Source: Kiritimatiellia bacterium (lineage in GTDB: Bacteria > Verrucomicrobiota > Kiritimatiellia > RFP12 > UBA1067). Taken from it: a stretch of 27,250 nt of DNA. Within the stretch, counting starts at the first letter, position 1. Each line of letters starts with the position of its first letter. The translations under genes were made by a program, and so were the position numbers. Below the pieces are notes generated by a model, which saw only the letters and a program-made list of their open reading frames with translations, made no database searches and was not told the origin of the DNA. Positions 8,501 to 17,600 of the stretch are shown in pieces. The DNA is taken from positions 1-27,250 of the forward strand of contig JAKSOY010000028.1 in assembly GCA_024405255.1 (NCBI GenBank), read 5' to 3'.

Positions 8501-11500
8501 GCCGGGCGTGGTGACTTTCGGAGAAGACGCCGGTGCCTTCACGTTCCACGGCGCTGAGACGCTCACCATCCTTTCGTCCATTACGAACCTTTCGGCTGCC
8601 GCGCAGCACTTCCTGCTGCCGACCGCTTTCGGCGTGCAGGGCTATCCGTTCACGGTACGTGCCGAGGGCGATCTGACGTTCGATCAGACCACGACCTCGA
8701 CCTATGGAACGTTCACGAAGACCGGTGCGGGTACGCTCACGGTGAGTGATCAGGCGCTCTATGCGCCGCGCGCGATTACGATCGAAGAGGGCACGCTCAA
8801 GATCGGCGAACGGGCGGGAACGCAGTCCGACCGCTATTATCCGGGCGTGATTGGTACGTCTGATACGTTGCTCTGGCGCGACACGCAGCTGTCGGACGTC
8901 ATCAGTTTTACCGCGCGGAGTGCGGGAAACTACTTCGGGACCTATGTTGTGACGCCTTATTTCTACGCCAACGACGGCCAGGCGGCGTCGTGCCAGTTCC
9001 AGGCGTTTGACGGGACGTACACGAAGTGCGTGTGCGTGACCTTCACGCAGAAGGGCCAGCATGTCTACGCGCGTACGACGCGGGCGTGCTATATCCAGCA
9101 GCGCGCCGGCCTCGGGCACAACTGCGAAACGGCGATGAAGATCAACAATAAAAATGTCAACTTCTCGAATCAGACCATTGCGACGTCCCAGACGGGGAAT
9201 GGCTACAATGTCTACCATGTTCGCCCGGTGCTGAAGTCGAGCGGAATTGTGTTTTCGGACAGCATCATCGGTACGGGTACGCCGGGCACGAAGGTGTGGA
9301 CGAACGTGCAGCTGAGGGATGTTGTCGCGGCGCGTGCGACGGGTACGGGTGGTTCGGCAATGAACGGTAGCCCGGGCTTCCATTTCTGGGAGAACAACGG
9401 CCAGACGGCAAGTTGCCAGTTCCAGGGCTACGACAATTCGTATACGAAAAATGTCGCCGTCGTTTTCACGCAGGTCGGCAACGATGTCTATGCGCGCGGA
9501 ACCTTTGCGAGCTACTCGAATGGCAACACGGTGGGGACCGACATGACGAAGTCCTATTACAAGAAGTCGACGGTGGCGACGACAGCGACGATGCGCGACT
9601 ATGGCCTGAAGATGCTGCGGCCAGTCTTCGCGGATCCGCCCGGCTTCGATGCGACGCTCACGGTGAAGGCGGGGGCGCGGCTTGATGTCAATCTCGACCA
9701 CGGGAACACGGCTTCGCTCGCCAAGACGGAAACGGCACATGGACGTACCGTCTATGTGGCGGGCGACGGCCCGGACGGCAAGGGTGCGCTCTACAACTCG
9801 ATTACGAACAATACCTGGGGTTGTACGTTCGGCAAGATCGTCTTGACGGGCGATGCGTCGGCGGGCGGCGGCAATATGGACCTGCGCGCGTTGACGGCTT
9901 CTGCCGTGGGTGCGGACAATGCGTCTGTGTCGATGACGGGCCCGTGGACGTTCACAGTACACAACCTCTACCGGTTCGATTTCGTGAGCATGTCCTTCGG
10001 ATTGAAGAAGCTCGTCGCGGACGGCTACCTCCTGTTCGAAGGGGCGATTGGCGGTACGATCACGAATGGTGTCGATCTGCTGGATGGTTCGACGCTGCGC
10101 CTCTATGGCGCGACGGTCGGCGAGGGTATTCCGGTCAATGTGGCCAATGGTGCCGCTGTTAGCATGCTGTCCGAATCTTCGACGTGTACGCTGAAGGGGC
10201 CGCTCTCGGTGGGGGCCGGATCTGTGGTCTCGCTCGCCGCGACGCAACCGCTTGCGCTGTCGAATGCGGTGCGGGTGGACGGTGTCGTGTCCAACACGGC
10301 GGCGGGCATGGTTTCGATGAGTTCGAGTCTTGCCGGCACGGGTACCTTGAGCGGCAAGTTCGCCTTCTCGGGTACGAACACCTGCTGGTATTTGAAGGCG
10401 GATGCGGCTGGCTTCACGGAGCGGGTCGATCTCGCGGAAGCGGTGGCGGCGAATGCGGATGCCTTGTTGCAGCTCGCACGAATCAATGCGTCCTTCTCGT
10501 CTGTGCCGGATATCGCCCAGCGTTGGCCGCTGGCACCGGCCGGCAACCTGACGAAGGTTCAGGCCGAGGCGATCGAAGTGAAGGCCCTCGATGCCGATCA
10601 GGAAGAGGTCCCTGGCGTGAAGGCCACGGTGATCGACGGGGTGTTGACGCTCTGCGTACTCGACGATTCGATGCCGATTTCTGCCTATTGGACGGGTGAG
10701 GGTAAATTCGGCGATCCGAGCGATCCGAAGAACTGGTCGTGTCAGAACGGGTTTGGCGAAAATCTTCCCGACACGGTGCCGATGGGTCGTACGACCATCT
10801 ATTTGGGGAATGGGTGTACGTTCAACTGTCCGCCCGAGGCCGAGCTCATCTTCAAGAAGATCGTTCTTGCGCCGAACATGGCGCTCGGCGGGGCTTGCGA
10901 TTGGCGTGGTGTGCCGTTCAGCGCGTTCGTGTCGGAGGATGATGCGGCTGTGACGGTCATCGACCTCGCGGGGCACGACCTTCGCCTGCTGATGGACGTG
11001 ACGCCGACGGAATCGATCATCTTCACCGATACGTCGGCGGCGGGTGAAGGCGGGGCGCTGCATGTTGAAGTGCCGGAGGGCAAGTCGGTGCAGAACAACA
11101 CGCTCTCGTTGTTCGGTTCGCTGTCGTTCGTCAAGGACGGTGCGGGCACGTTCGATGCGCGCAAGGGCGACCAGGACTACACGGGCGGTACGGAAGTGAC
11201 GGCTGGTACGCTTACGCAGATCGCGGGGTCGAGCGCCGATACCACGTACTCGCCGGAGGTCTTCCATGCGTTCGGGCCGGTGGGTTCGCCCATTGTGGTG
11301 CGGACCGGGGCGACGTTCGACATGCGCGGCCTGCGCAACCTCTACAACTATCCGATCACGCTGGACGGCGGAAAGTTGTACAACGCGGGGGATCTGGGCA
11401 GCCCTGACAGTGGTTGGTTGAGTATCGGCAATCTCTCCCTCACGGCCGATTCGACCCTGCAGGCCGAGAATCGGACGATTATTCGAGGGGGTCCGCTGAA

Positions 11501-12098
11501 TTTCAACGGCCATACGCTCACGGTACCGCTGAAAGTCGGTTCGTACATTTTTGTGGGTGGAGGGACCACTTATGTGGGACCGGGTAAGTTCGATCTGACG
11601 TCGGGTGGTTGGTTTGACGTCTACGGTGGCGTGACTGAGGCTCGTGACGTCGACTTCCGCATCAACGGGGCTTTGAGGCTCTGGGGTACGTTGAACGTAC
11701 ATGACTTTGAAATGGTCTATGGGAACGGGGATTACGCTGAAGGAACTGGCAAGATCAACATCTTCGGTACGTTCGCGCCGCCGAATCACACCTATATGCT
11801 CGGCTTGGTCATGCAGAACGGTTCTACCCTGGACCTGAGCGCGAAGACGAATGTGTGGTCGACGGCAACGACGCTGGCGAAGTGCACGGATCTGACATTT
11901 GAGCCGGGGGCGCGTGTGAACGTCGACGTTACGGGTCGTCCCCTCAAGCCGGGTGACCAGGTGATCACGTCCAAGACGGATCTGACGGGTCTCTCGTTCA
12001 ATCCGGTGGTGAAGGAAGGTCCGCTGCTGGTGGGGCTTACCGTGCGCGGGAATGGCGTCTACTGCATTTCCCGTTCCACGGTGATTTTCTTCCGATAG
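5589..12098 (+). CDS. Giant exported LamG / beta-helix repeat protein
   Basis: A 2169-residue protein starting at ATG 5589, where a signal peptide begins (hydrophobic VVRLVVGLLVAGAACAACAA, cleavage near residue 31). ATG 5538 would bury it. Three diverged copies of a concanavalin A/LamG-like domain lie at about 33-222, 390-570 and 575-756, each ending in a motif of the type RAFTPCVNPQGEAGLYD followed by x-FF/FY. Two copies of a shorter unit with (N/T)VQL-like, (D/N)GQ(A/T)(A/S)SCQFQ and VYAR landmarks lie at about 1090-1215 and 1235-1345. NW-containing motifs (EWTGAESEEWSLAGNWLN near 923, YWTGEGKF near 1699) and long Gly-Thr-Leu-rich stretches resemble passenger-type beta-helices. No autotransporter barrel, LPXTG or PEP-CTERM tail is visible; the end is ISRSTVIFFR. 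It is probably a surface or secreted adhesin or glycan-binding protein; no enzyme domain was seen. Confidence 0.75.
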   Translation: MRIKTNAVEAGVVRLVVGLLVAGAACAACAAEGVLPVAFTRLLSVTAPVNAYVNTGFSPNQNSRVVMDVAVSSMDEYWFGAWNKAYNNGAFCLGNDAQASSNQVYAGYDGQGGGSFALVPVGRHTVELDKNVAKVDGEAKKTFTESAFQLSFPLYLCGQNRQGTFKAMNNQKVVCYGCQVYDDGTCVRDFVPCRRNEDGVAGFYDLAGETFYASANAGVAFVAGPVGQRIGTTLTVESEGAATPITAADLAGVETLVMKGNGTLILDDVPFAGTLAVSNGTVAAFSPFAAVNVGAVVLDDGARFAVGDATGYAQMSVAGTARIQGAVKVNVHPACRPGTYTLISASALQVEQGASITLAEDSLTGFGQAPRTLQVTETGVTLEVGAPVQLPAGYTAAAYLQSSGQQWISAEVVCNAQTVVEADFGNISYGHCCVFFGEDSWAGGRYLFNMQSGKFYFHDTGIVFQNVESNCDYYMKHGRSLTSVAKADGTSTMTLASPNAISSADRNLALFGINTGTYRASYRLYGLRVWSETGALLRAFTPCVNPQGEAGLYDWVERRFFRNRGTGRFLTAPIPETRLDYAQSYGAQGVRLDYAMTADTTVKMDFGQVTYANSTAFFGLKWTGNCYLFNQQSDRFHFHGSGTTMIDAAGKPEAGVNYSVEVTDNNEIVIQKEGADAPTTMAVSRSIANSTADPYLAVFNDNALGHGASFRFYDMVIAKVGVEQRRLIPWRNADGLVGLKDELSGTFYPNGQRDALGYGLAYRREGETLTVYDGTLTDAALAETTNVIKEGEGVLSLAVNGLSPTFTVNAGTLSLKDGVADSMVTIGSLTLAGGVHLALEASPNATDALRVDELDLSRVSSANPVYLDFSAPAVMALGANETRTILSGVTLTAADANKFKLTGIPARLTVVDGALVLAAAVPVDAEWTGAESEEWSLAGNWLNSLLPTSGSTVKFNLSAGGETVDDLVGVQPGVVTFGEDAGAFTFHGAETLTILSSITNLSAAAQHFLLPTAFGVQGYPFTVRAEGDLTFDQTTTSTYGTFTKTGAGTLTVSDQALYAPRAITIEEGTLKIGERAGTQSDRYYPGVIGTSDTLLWRDTQLSDVISFTARSAGNYFGTYVVTPYFYANDGQAASCQFQAFDGTYTKCVCVTFTQKGQHVYARTTRACYIQQRAGLGHNCETAMKINNKNVNFSNQTIATSQTGNGYNVYHVRPVLKSSGIVFSDSIIGTGTPGTKVWTNVQLRDVVAARATGTGGSAMNGSPGFHFWENNGQTASCQFQGYDNSYTKNVAVVFTQVGNDVYARGTFASYSNGNTVGTDMTKSYYKKSTVATTATMRDYGLKMLRPVFADPPGFDATLTVKAGARLDVNLDHGNTASLAKTETAHGRTVYVAGDGPDGKGALYNSITNNTWGCTFGKIVLTGDASAGGGNMDLRALTASAVGADNASVSMTGPWTFTVHNLYRFDFVSMSFGLKKLVADGYLLFEGAIGGTITNGVDLLDGSTLRLYGATVGEGIPVNVANGAAVSMLSESSTCTLKGPLSVGAGSVVSLAATQPLALSNAVRVDGVVSNTAAGMVSMSSSLAGTGTLSGKFAFSGTNTCWYLKADAAGFTERVDLAEAVAANADALLQLARINASFSSVPDIAQRWPLAPAGNLTKVQAEAIEVKALDADQEEVPGVKATVIDGVLTLCVLDDSMPISAYWTGEGKFGDPSDPKNWSCQNGFGENLPDTVPMGRTTIYLGNGCTFNCPPEAELIFKKIVLAPNMALGGACDWRGVPFSAFVSEDDAAVTVIDLAGHDLRLLMDVTPTESIIFTDTSAAGEGGALHVEVPEGKSVQNNTLSLFGSLSFVKDGAGTFDARKGDQDYTGGTEVTAGTLTQIAGSSADTTYSPEVFHAFGPVGSPIVVRTGATFDMRGLRNLYNYPITLDGGKLYNAGDLGSPDSGWLSIGNLSLTADSTLQAENRTIIRGGPLNFNGHTLTVPLKVGSYIFVGGGTTYVGPGKFDLTSGGWFDVYGGVTEARDVDFRINGALRLWGTLNVHDFEMVYGNGDYAEGTGKINIFGTFAPPNHTYMLGLVMQNGSTLDLSAKTNVWSTATTLAKCTDLTFEPGARVNVDVTGRPLKPGDQVITSKTDLTGLSFNPVVKEGPLLVGLTVRGNGVYCISRSTVIFFR

Positions 12099-12213
12099 TC
12101 GCGAAGGAATTTTGAGAAATGATGGAGGATGCGCATAGGACCTCTCTCCCCTGAAAAAGAGTTGTCTCATATTTGAATTGAATGTTGAGGACTATGCCGT
12201 AACACTGACAGGT

Positions 12214-14622
12214 ATGAGAATGAAAACGCTTGCCAAAGTCTTTTGCCTGGTTGTTGATTGCGCCGTGCTGAATTTCGCCGTGGCGAAGGGGGCCTGTCCC
12301 GAACCGTCGTTGAGGATGGGGTTTGACGACGAGAGAGGGATGGGTTGTTATTCGTCCGGTGGAACTTGTGCCGCCTTGTCGATGACGGGTACGGTGGCTT
12401 TCGATCCGATGGGGGTTCGGGGCGGCTGTGCGTTTTTCGACGGACGCAGTTGGCTCTCGGCACCAAAGGTTCCTGCGGGCATTCCCCGCGGAACCGATGC
12501 CTATACGGTGTGCGCGTGGATCCGTGTGGCGGAGGGCTGTTCGCCACACGGTGGCTGGGTGAGTTGGGGCGACAGGACGACGGGGAAGGGCAATTCGCTC
12601 CGTTTGGAGGGAAACGATGCAATCCACAACTATTGGAACAACCGTGACCTGACCGTGGTGGCGTCGGGGGTGGGCGATGGACGCTGGCACCATGTCGTCG
12701 CCACGGCGGGTTCGGGCCGCCGATGCGTCTATATGGATGGCCTGATGCTGGGGGACGACGGGTTGAGTCCGAATGCGGGCCAGGGTATCTTCCTCGTGGG
12801 TAAGACCATGCATGACGTACCCTTCACCGGTTGGGTCGACGAACTGAAGATCTGGCGGCGGACCTTTTCCGCCGACGAGGTTTTCCAGCTTTACAAGGAC
12901 GAACTCACGCGACCGGCGTTGGCTCGGAAGGAGGACCTGCCACGACCGGCAATTTCGAGTCGTCCGATCGACGCCTCCGCTGATCGGGTGTTGTGCGACG
13001 GATTTACGATCGACTTGAAGGTCGATTTCGATCAGGTGACCGGCGACGAGCCGTTGTACGAGGTGGGGCCGGTGCGGCTCGCGTTGCGGCAGGCGGGGCG
13101 GAATCCCGCGTTCCAAGCGTATGATGCCGCCTGTGGCAACTATCTTTGCTTCCCAATGCCCGACGGGACATGTCCCGTGATTGAGGCGACGATTGCTGCG
13201 AAGGCCGGGCGCGTGGGTATTCCGCTGGCTGTGCTTGCGCAACCGCGTGGTGTACACGAGGTGACGCTGCAGTTTTCTCCGGTCAAGTGGGCGATCGTCG
13301 TAGACGGGTGTCATGTCGACGAAGACTTCCCGATTCCGTCGTGTCCCGTGCGGTGGCCGGATCGTGCCTTTGAACGACGGCTGTCGACCCGCGTGCGGTC
13401 GTCCACTTTCATTTCACCCGCGAAGCGGGATGTGGTTCCCGAAGTCGCGGCGCCGCGTGCGGTGACGCGTTCAATCCAGTATTGGACGCCGGAAGGACAC
13501 AATCGCTGGGTCGGCGATGTCGCGCCGGCGTATCTCAACGGCAAGCTTCATGTCTTCTATCTGATCGACCGGCGCCACCACAGGTCCGGTGCGGGTACGG
13601 GGCGGCACCAGTTCGCCCATCTCATGACCGAGGATCTGGTCCATTGGACGGAACTGCCGCTTGCGGTCTCCGTGCGTGAACCGTGGCAGACGGTTGGCAC
13701 GGGAACGCCGTTCCTCAAGGACGGCAAGTTGGCAATCGCGTTCGGGTGGCACACCTCGCGCTATCCGGGTATGCAGGACAAACCCCTTGGCGGAACCTAT
13801 GCGAGTAGCGCGGACGGAATCCATTTCGAGAATTCGGGGGTCATGATCTCCGAGGCGCAGAATCCCAGCGTCTACAATCTGTCCGACAGGTGCTACGAAC
13901 TGGTAACGAGCTATGGCGGGTCGATCGGCATCTACCGGTCGCGGGATCTGCACGACTGGGAACTTTTCGATGCGCGGTTGCCGTTCCGCGGGGATTGTCC
14001 ATCGCTCTTCTCCTGGAAGGGGCATCGCTACCTCCTGCAGGGGTTCGTCAACATGGCCTACAGTGTGGACGGGACGTCGGGGTCGTTCGTCGATTGGTCG
14101 CGGGCCCCCGACAAGCTCTACGAAGGGTTGAGCGTGCCGATGGTGACATCCTGGAAGGACGATCGTCGGCTCTACTTCGGATGGCTCAACCATCTGCATG
14201 GTTGGGGTGGATGGCTTGTCGTCCGCGAAGTCGTCTATTATCCGGATGGACATCTAGGCCTCAAATGGGTTCCGGAAATCGTACCGCCGGTACCCCCGTG
14301 CACGTATCGGGTGCGGCAAGGCGAACGATTCGAGCGGCGGTTCCGTCCACAGGATGGCGGTCCGGAACTCGTATTGGCCGTCGATCCGGCGGCACGGACA
14401 GCTTCATTTGCCGATGCGGTACCGGAGGTTCGCTTTGGCGAGGCGAAAGACGGACACAACGTGCGCATTGGCGGAGTACGCGGTCTAGAGGGAGACTACG
14501 AAGTGAGGGTGATCGTCTACTACGATGCGAAATCCCACGCAACCATCTTCGACGCGGAGATCGCCGGGCAGCGTACGCTCATCTGTCGCCGCCCAGGCCG
14601 TTTTGTCAGCCTCAAACCTTGA
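12214..14622 (+). CDS. Exported LamG plus GH32-like propeller glycosidase
   Basis: An 802-residue protein with a signal peptide (MRMKTLAKVFCLVVDCAVLNF, cut near AKG). ATG 12214 or 12220 is the likely start; TTG 12178 would precede the signal. Residues 34-230 form a LamG domain (DGRWHHVVATAG, then VDELKIWRR). Residues 420-680 resemble the five-bladed propeller of GH32-type fructan/sucrose hydrolases: GDVAPAYLNGKLHVFY (434-449) where WMNDPNG is usual, HLMTEDLVHWTELPLAV, and FRGDCPSLF (591-599) where the family has an ECPD-like acid/base motif. A beta-sandwich completes the C-terminus. The RDP motif reads QNP (549-551) and the ECP glutamate is D594, so activity on fructosides is uncertain. It could belong to a related propeller family. 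It sits 115 nt after the giant exported protein and 71 nt before the SGNH-FAD gene. Confidence 0.7.
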   Translation: MRMKTLAKVFCLVVDCAVLNFAVAKGACPEPSLRMGFDDERGMGCYSSGGTCAALSMTGTVAFDPMGVRGGCAFFDGRSWLSAPKVPAGIPRGTDAYTVCAWIRVAEGCSPHGGWVSWGDRTTGKGNSLRLEGNDAIHNYWNNRDLTVVASGVGDGRWHHVVATAGSGRRCVYMDGLMLGDDGLSPNAGQGIFLVGKTMHDVPFTGWVDELKIWRRTFSADEVFQLYKDELTRPALARKEDLPRPAISSRPIDASADRVLCDGFTIDLKVDFDQVTGDEPLYEVGPVRLALRQAGRNPAFQAYDAACGNYLCFPMPDGTCPVIEATIAAKAGRVGIPLAVLAQPRGVHEVTLQFSPVKWAIVVDGCHVDEDFPIPSCPVRWPDRAFERRLSTRVRSSTFISPAKRDVVPEVAAPRAVTRSIQYWTPEGHNRWVGDVAPAYLNGKLHVFYLIDRRHHRSGAGTGRHQFAHLMTEDLVHWTELPLAVSVREPWQTVGTGTPFLKDGKLAIAFGWHTSRYPGMQDKPLGGTYASSADGIHFENSGVMISEAQNPSVYNLSDRCYELVTSYGGSIGIYRSRDLHDWELFDARLPFRGDCPSLFSWKGHRYLLQGFVNMAYSVDGTSGSFVDWSRAPDKLYEGLSVPMVTSWKDDRRLYFGWLNHLHGWGGWLVVREVVYYPDGHLGLKWVPEIVPPVPPCTYRVRQGERFERRFRPQDGGPELVLAVDPAARTASFADAVPEVRFGEAKDGHNVRIGGVRGLEGDYEVRVIVYYDAKSHATIFDAEIAGQRTLICRRPGRFVSLKP

Positions 14623-14693
14623 CGCCTTTCAAGGCTTTATGAAGAACGCAGATACCATCGGCTGAATTTATGAACCGAACTTTGAGGTAAGGT

Positions 14694-17600
14694 ATGAACG
14701 GATGTATGAGACGAATCATCTGGAGCGTGTGCGTGGGGGCGGCGTTGTCCGCTTCGGCGGTGACGCGTGCATTTTCCTTGATCTGCGTGGGTGATTCGAT
14801 TACGGAAGGCGGAGCGACGTTTACGACATACCGCATCCCGCTTGCCGAGCAATGCGTGGCGAAGGGGTGGGAGGTTGTCTTCCGCGGCTCGCGCGCGACC
14901 GAAGCTTCGGGCACGCGGCTGCGGCACGAGGGCTATGGCGGCAACACGGCCGAACAGGTGGCGGCGAAGTTTGCGACGCATTTTGCGACGAATGTTTCCG
15001 ATGTCGTGTTCATCCACTCGGGACACAACCATTTCGTCGACGAAGGTCCGATACCCGGCATCCTCGGAGCGTATCGGTCGATCGTCGAGACGGCGCGCGC
15101 GGCGAATCCGCGTGTGACGCTGCTTCTGGCGCGTCCGATCACATCGGGGAAGCTGCCTAAGTATTCATACTTACCTCAATTGGGCGAGAGCGTTTCGGCG
15201 CTCGCCGCGGAACTCGATACGCCCGCCTCGCGGGCGCTCGTCGTGGACGCGGCGGACGGGTTCGACTGGCACACGGATACGGTCGCCGACATGGTGCATC
15301 CGAATGCCGCGGGCGCGGCGAAGATCGCGCGCAAGATCGTGGGCGCGCTTGAGGCGTTCTTCGCCTCGCGCGAAGCCGTTTACACGGTGCCGAACGGCCT
15401 TCTCGTCGAGGCCGAGTCGTTCGCGCAGCCCGGGGGGTGGGCGAATGACACGCAGAGCGTCGAACGGATGGGTTCGCCCTATTTGCTCGCCCACGGACTC
15501 GGTGTGCCGGTGGCGGATGCGACGACGCGCGTGACGATCCCCGCGGCGGGCGCGTGGCGCGTGTGGGTGCGGACGCGCGACTGGACGCCCGACTGGTCCG
15601 GTGAAAAGCCCGGTCGTTTCCGCGTGACGGTGAACGGCGTGCAGCTGGCGCCGGTCTTCGGCACGATGCCGTCCGACTGGGGCTGGGTGGACGGTGGTAC
15701 GGTGACGCTGCCGGCTGCGGCGGTGGAGTTGCGCCTCACCGACCTCACGGGTTTCGACGGCCGTTGCGATGCGCTTTATCTGACGCAAGACCTCGCGGCG
15801 TCGGCACCGCCTGAAGATCCTGTGGCGCTGGCCCGTTGGCGGGCACAGGCGCGTGGCGAGGCGGGGACGCCCGAAGCGACCACGCAGGCGGATTTGGTTG
15901 TCGTCGGCGGCGGCATTGCGGGAACCTGCGCGGCAATTGCCGCAGCGGAAAGCGGACTCTCCGTCGCGCTCGTGCAGGACCGGGCGATGCTGGGCGGCAA
16001 TGCGAGCGGCGAGATCCGCGTGAAGACGCAGGGCGAGGTGCGCCATCGCATCGTGCAGGCGGTGGCGAACACGAAGGAGAATACGAACCCCTATGCACAT
16101 GTGGACGACACGAATCGTCTGGCGTTCGTGAGCGGATTCACCAACATTGCGGTGTATACGGGCTGGCGTGCGTATGGGGCGGTGACGAATGGTACACGCG
16201 AGATCGTGGGCGTGGATGCGCGGGATGTGGTGACGGGTGCGCGGCGGCGGTTTGTGGCACCGCTCTATGTGGATGCGACAGGCGACGGCTGGCTGGGCTA
16301 TTGGGCCGGTGCGGCGTGGCGGATGGGACGCGAGGCCAAGACCGAGTACAACGAGTCGCTTGCGCAGACGCTGGCCGATACGAGTACGATGGGCAACAGC
16401 GCGATGTGGACGAGCCGCGTGGCGGCGGGTGCGCGCACGTTCCCCGACGTGCCGTGGGCGCTGCCTGTGAGCGGCACGCGGAGCGCGACGAGCGGGTCCT
16501 GGAAATGGGAGGCGGGGCTTGGTGTGGACGAAAACACGATCTGGAACGCCGAGATGTTGCGCGATCGTCTGCTGCGTGCCGTCTATGGAAGCTTCTGGCG
16601 GGCGAAGCAGAATGCGTCCAACGCGAACCGCGAGCTCGACTGGGTGCCGTTCAACGCGGGCAAGCGCGAGTCGCGCCGCATCTTGGGCGACTACGTGGTG
16701 CGGCAGGCGGATGTGGAGAAGGCCGTGTGGTTCGAAGATGCGATCGGCACGTCCACGTGGTCCATCGACCTTCACTTCTACGAGGACGCTTCCGGCTTCA
16801 TCGCCGGCACGAAGCAGGTGAGCGTGCCGCGCTGGTACATGCCCTATCGCGCGCTCTGCTGCCGCGACGTGCCGAACCTGTTCCTGGCCGGCCGGTGCGC
16901 GAGCTTCACGCATGTGGCGATGGGATCGAGCCGCGTGATGAACACGGGCGGGCAGATGGGCGTGGCCGTGGGCTACGCGGCGGGACTCTGTCGGAAGTAC
17001 GGGTGTCGTCCACGCGACGTCTATCGCGATCCGGCGAAGACGGAGGAACTGCAGAAGCTCATCGGCGGCACATGGCCGCAGCGTCCCGACACCGGTTTGA
17101 CGGGATATAGCAAAGCCCAGCTCACGAAGGTGATTGTGGACAATGTCGATGCGCAGGTTTCGGGCACGTGGACTTTGAGCTCGAGCGAGAGCGAACGCTA
17201 TGGCGCGAACTACCTGCACAACGGCAAAGTTGCGAATGCGAATACGTGGGTGTGGTACAATGCCACGTTGCCCGAGGATGGCGTGTGGCGGCTCTTCCAG
17301 TATTGGAACGGCAATTCGAGCCGTTCGGAAGCGGTGCCGATCCATGTCGTGACGCTCGAAGGTACGGTGACGGTGTATGACGACATGACGTCGCCTTCGG
17401 GCGGCTGGAAGCAGATCGGGTTGTGGCGGTTTGGATCGAATCCCGCCGCCACGGTGCGGACGGATGGCACGACCGGCTTTGTGATTGCAGACGCCTTCCA
17501 GTGGGTGCGTGTGGCGGGCGAGACGCTCGTCGACAATTCGGATTCCGAAGGTGTGGAGATTTCAGGCAAGTGGGTGACGAGTTCGTACAACGCCAACCGC

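Noticed and set aside
7974..12170. A 1398-codon open frame on the - strand opposite the giant protein gene
   Set aside because: Its product is Arg/His-rich with no domain, and it mirrors the codon bias of the + strand gene, which has a signal peptide and clear repeats. It is a GC-rich antisense shadow.
12121..12180. Terminator or promoter between the giant protein and the GH32-like gene
   Set aside because: The ATGCGCAT palindrome (12129-12136) and GGAGG/CCTCT pairing lack a T-tract, and the TTG-type boxes have no properly spaced -10.
15171..17345. A 724-codon - strand frame opposite the SGNH-FAD gene
   Set aside because: Same reason: the + strand frame carries SGNH and FAD motifs, while the antisense product is low-complexity Arg/His-rich sequence.
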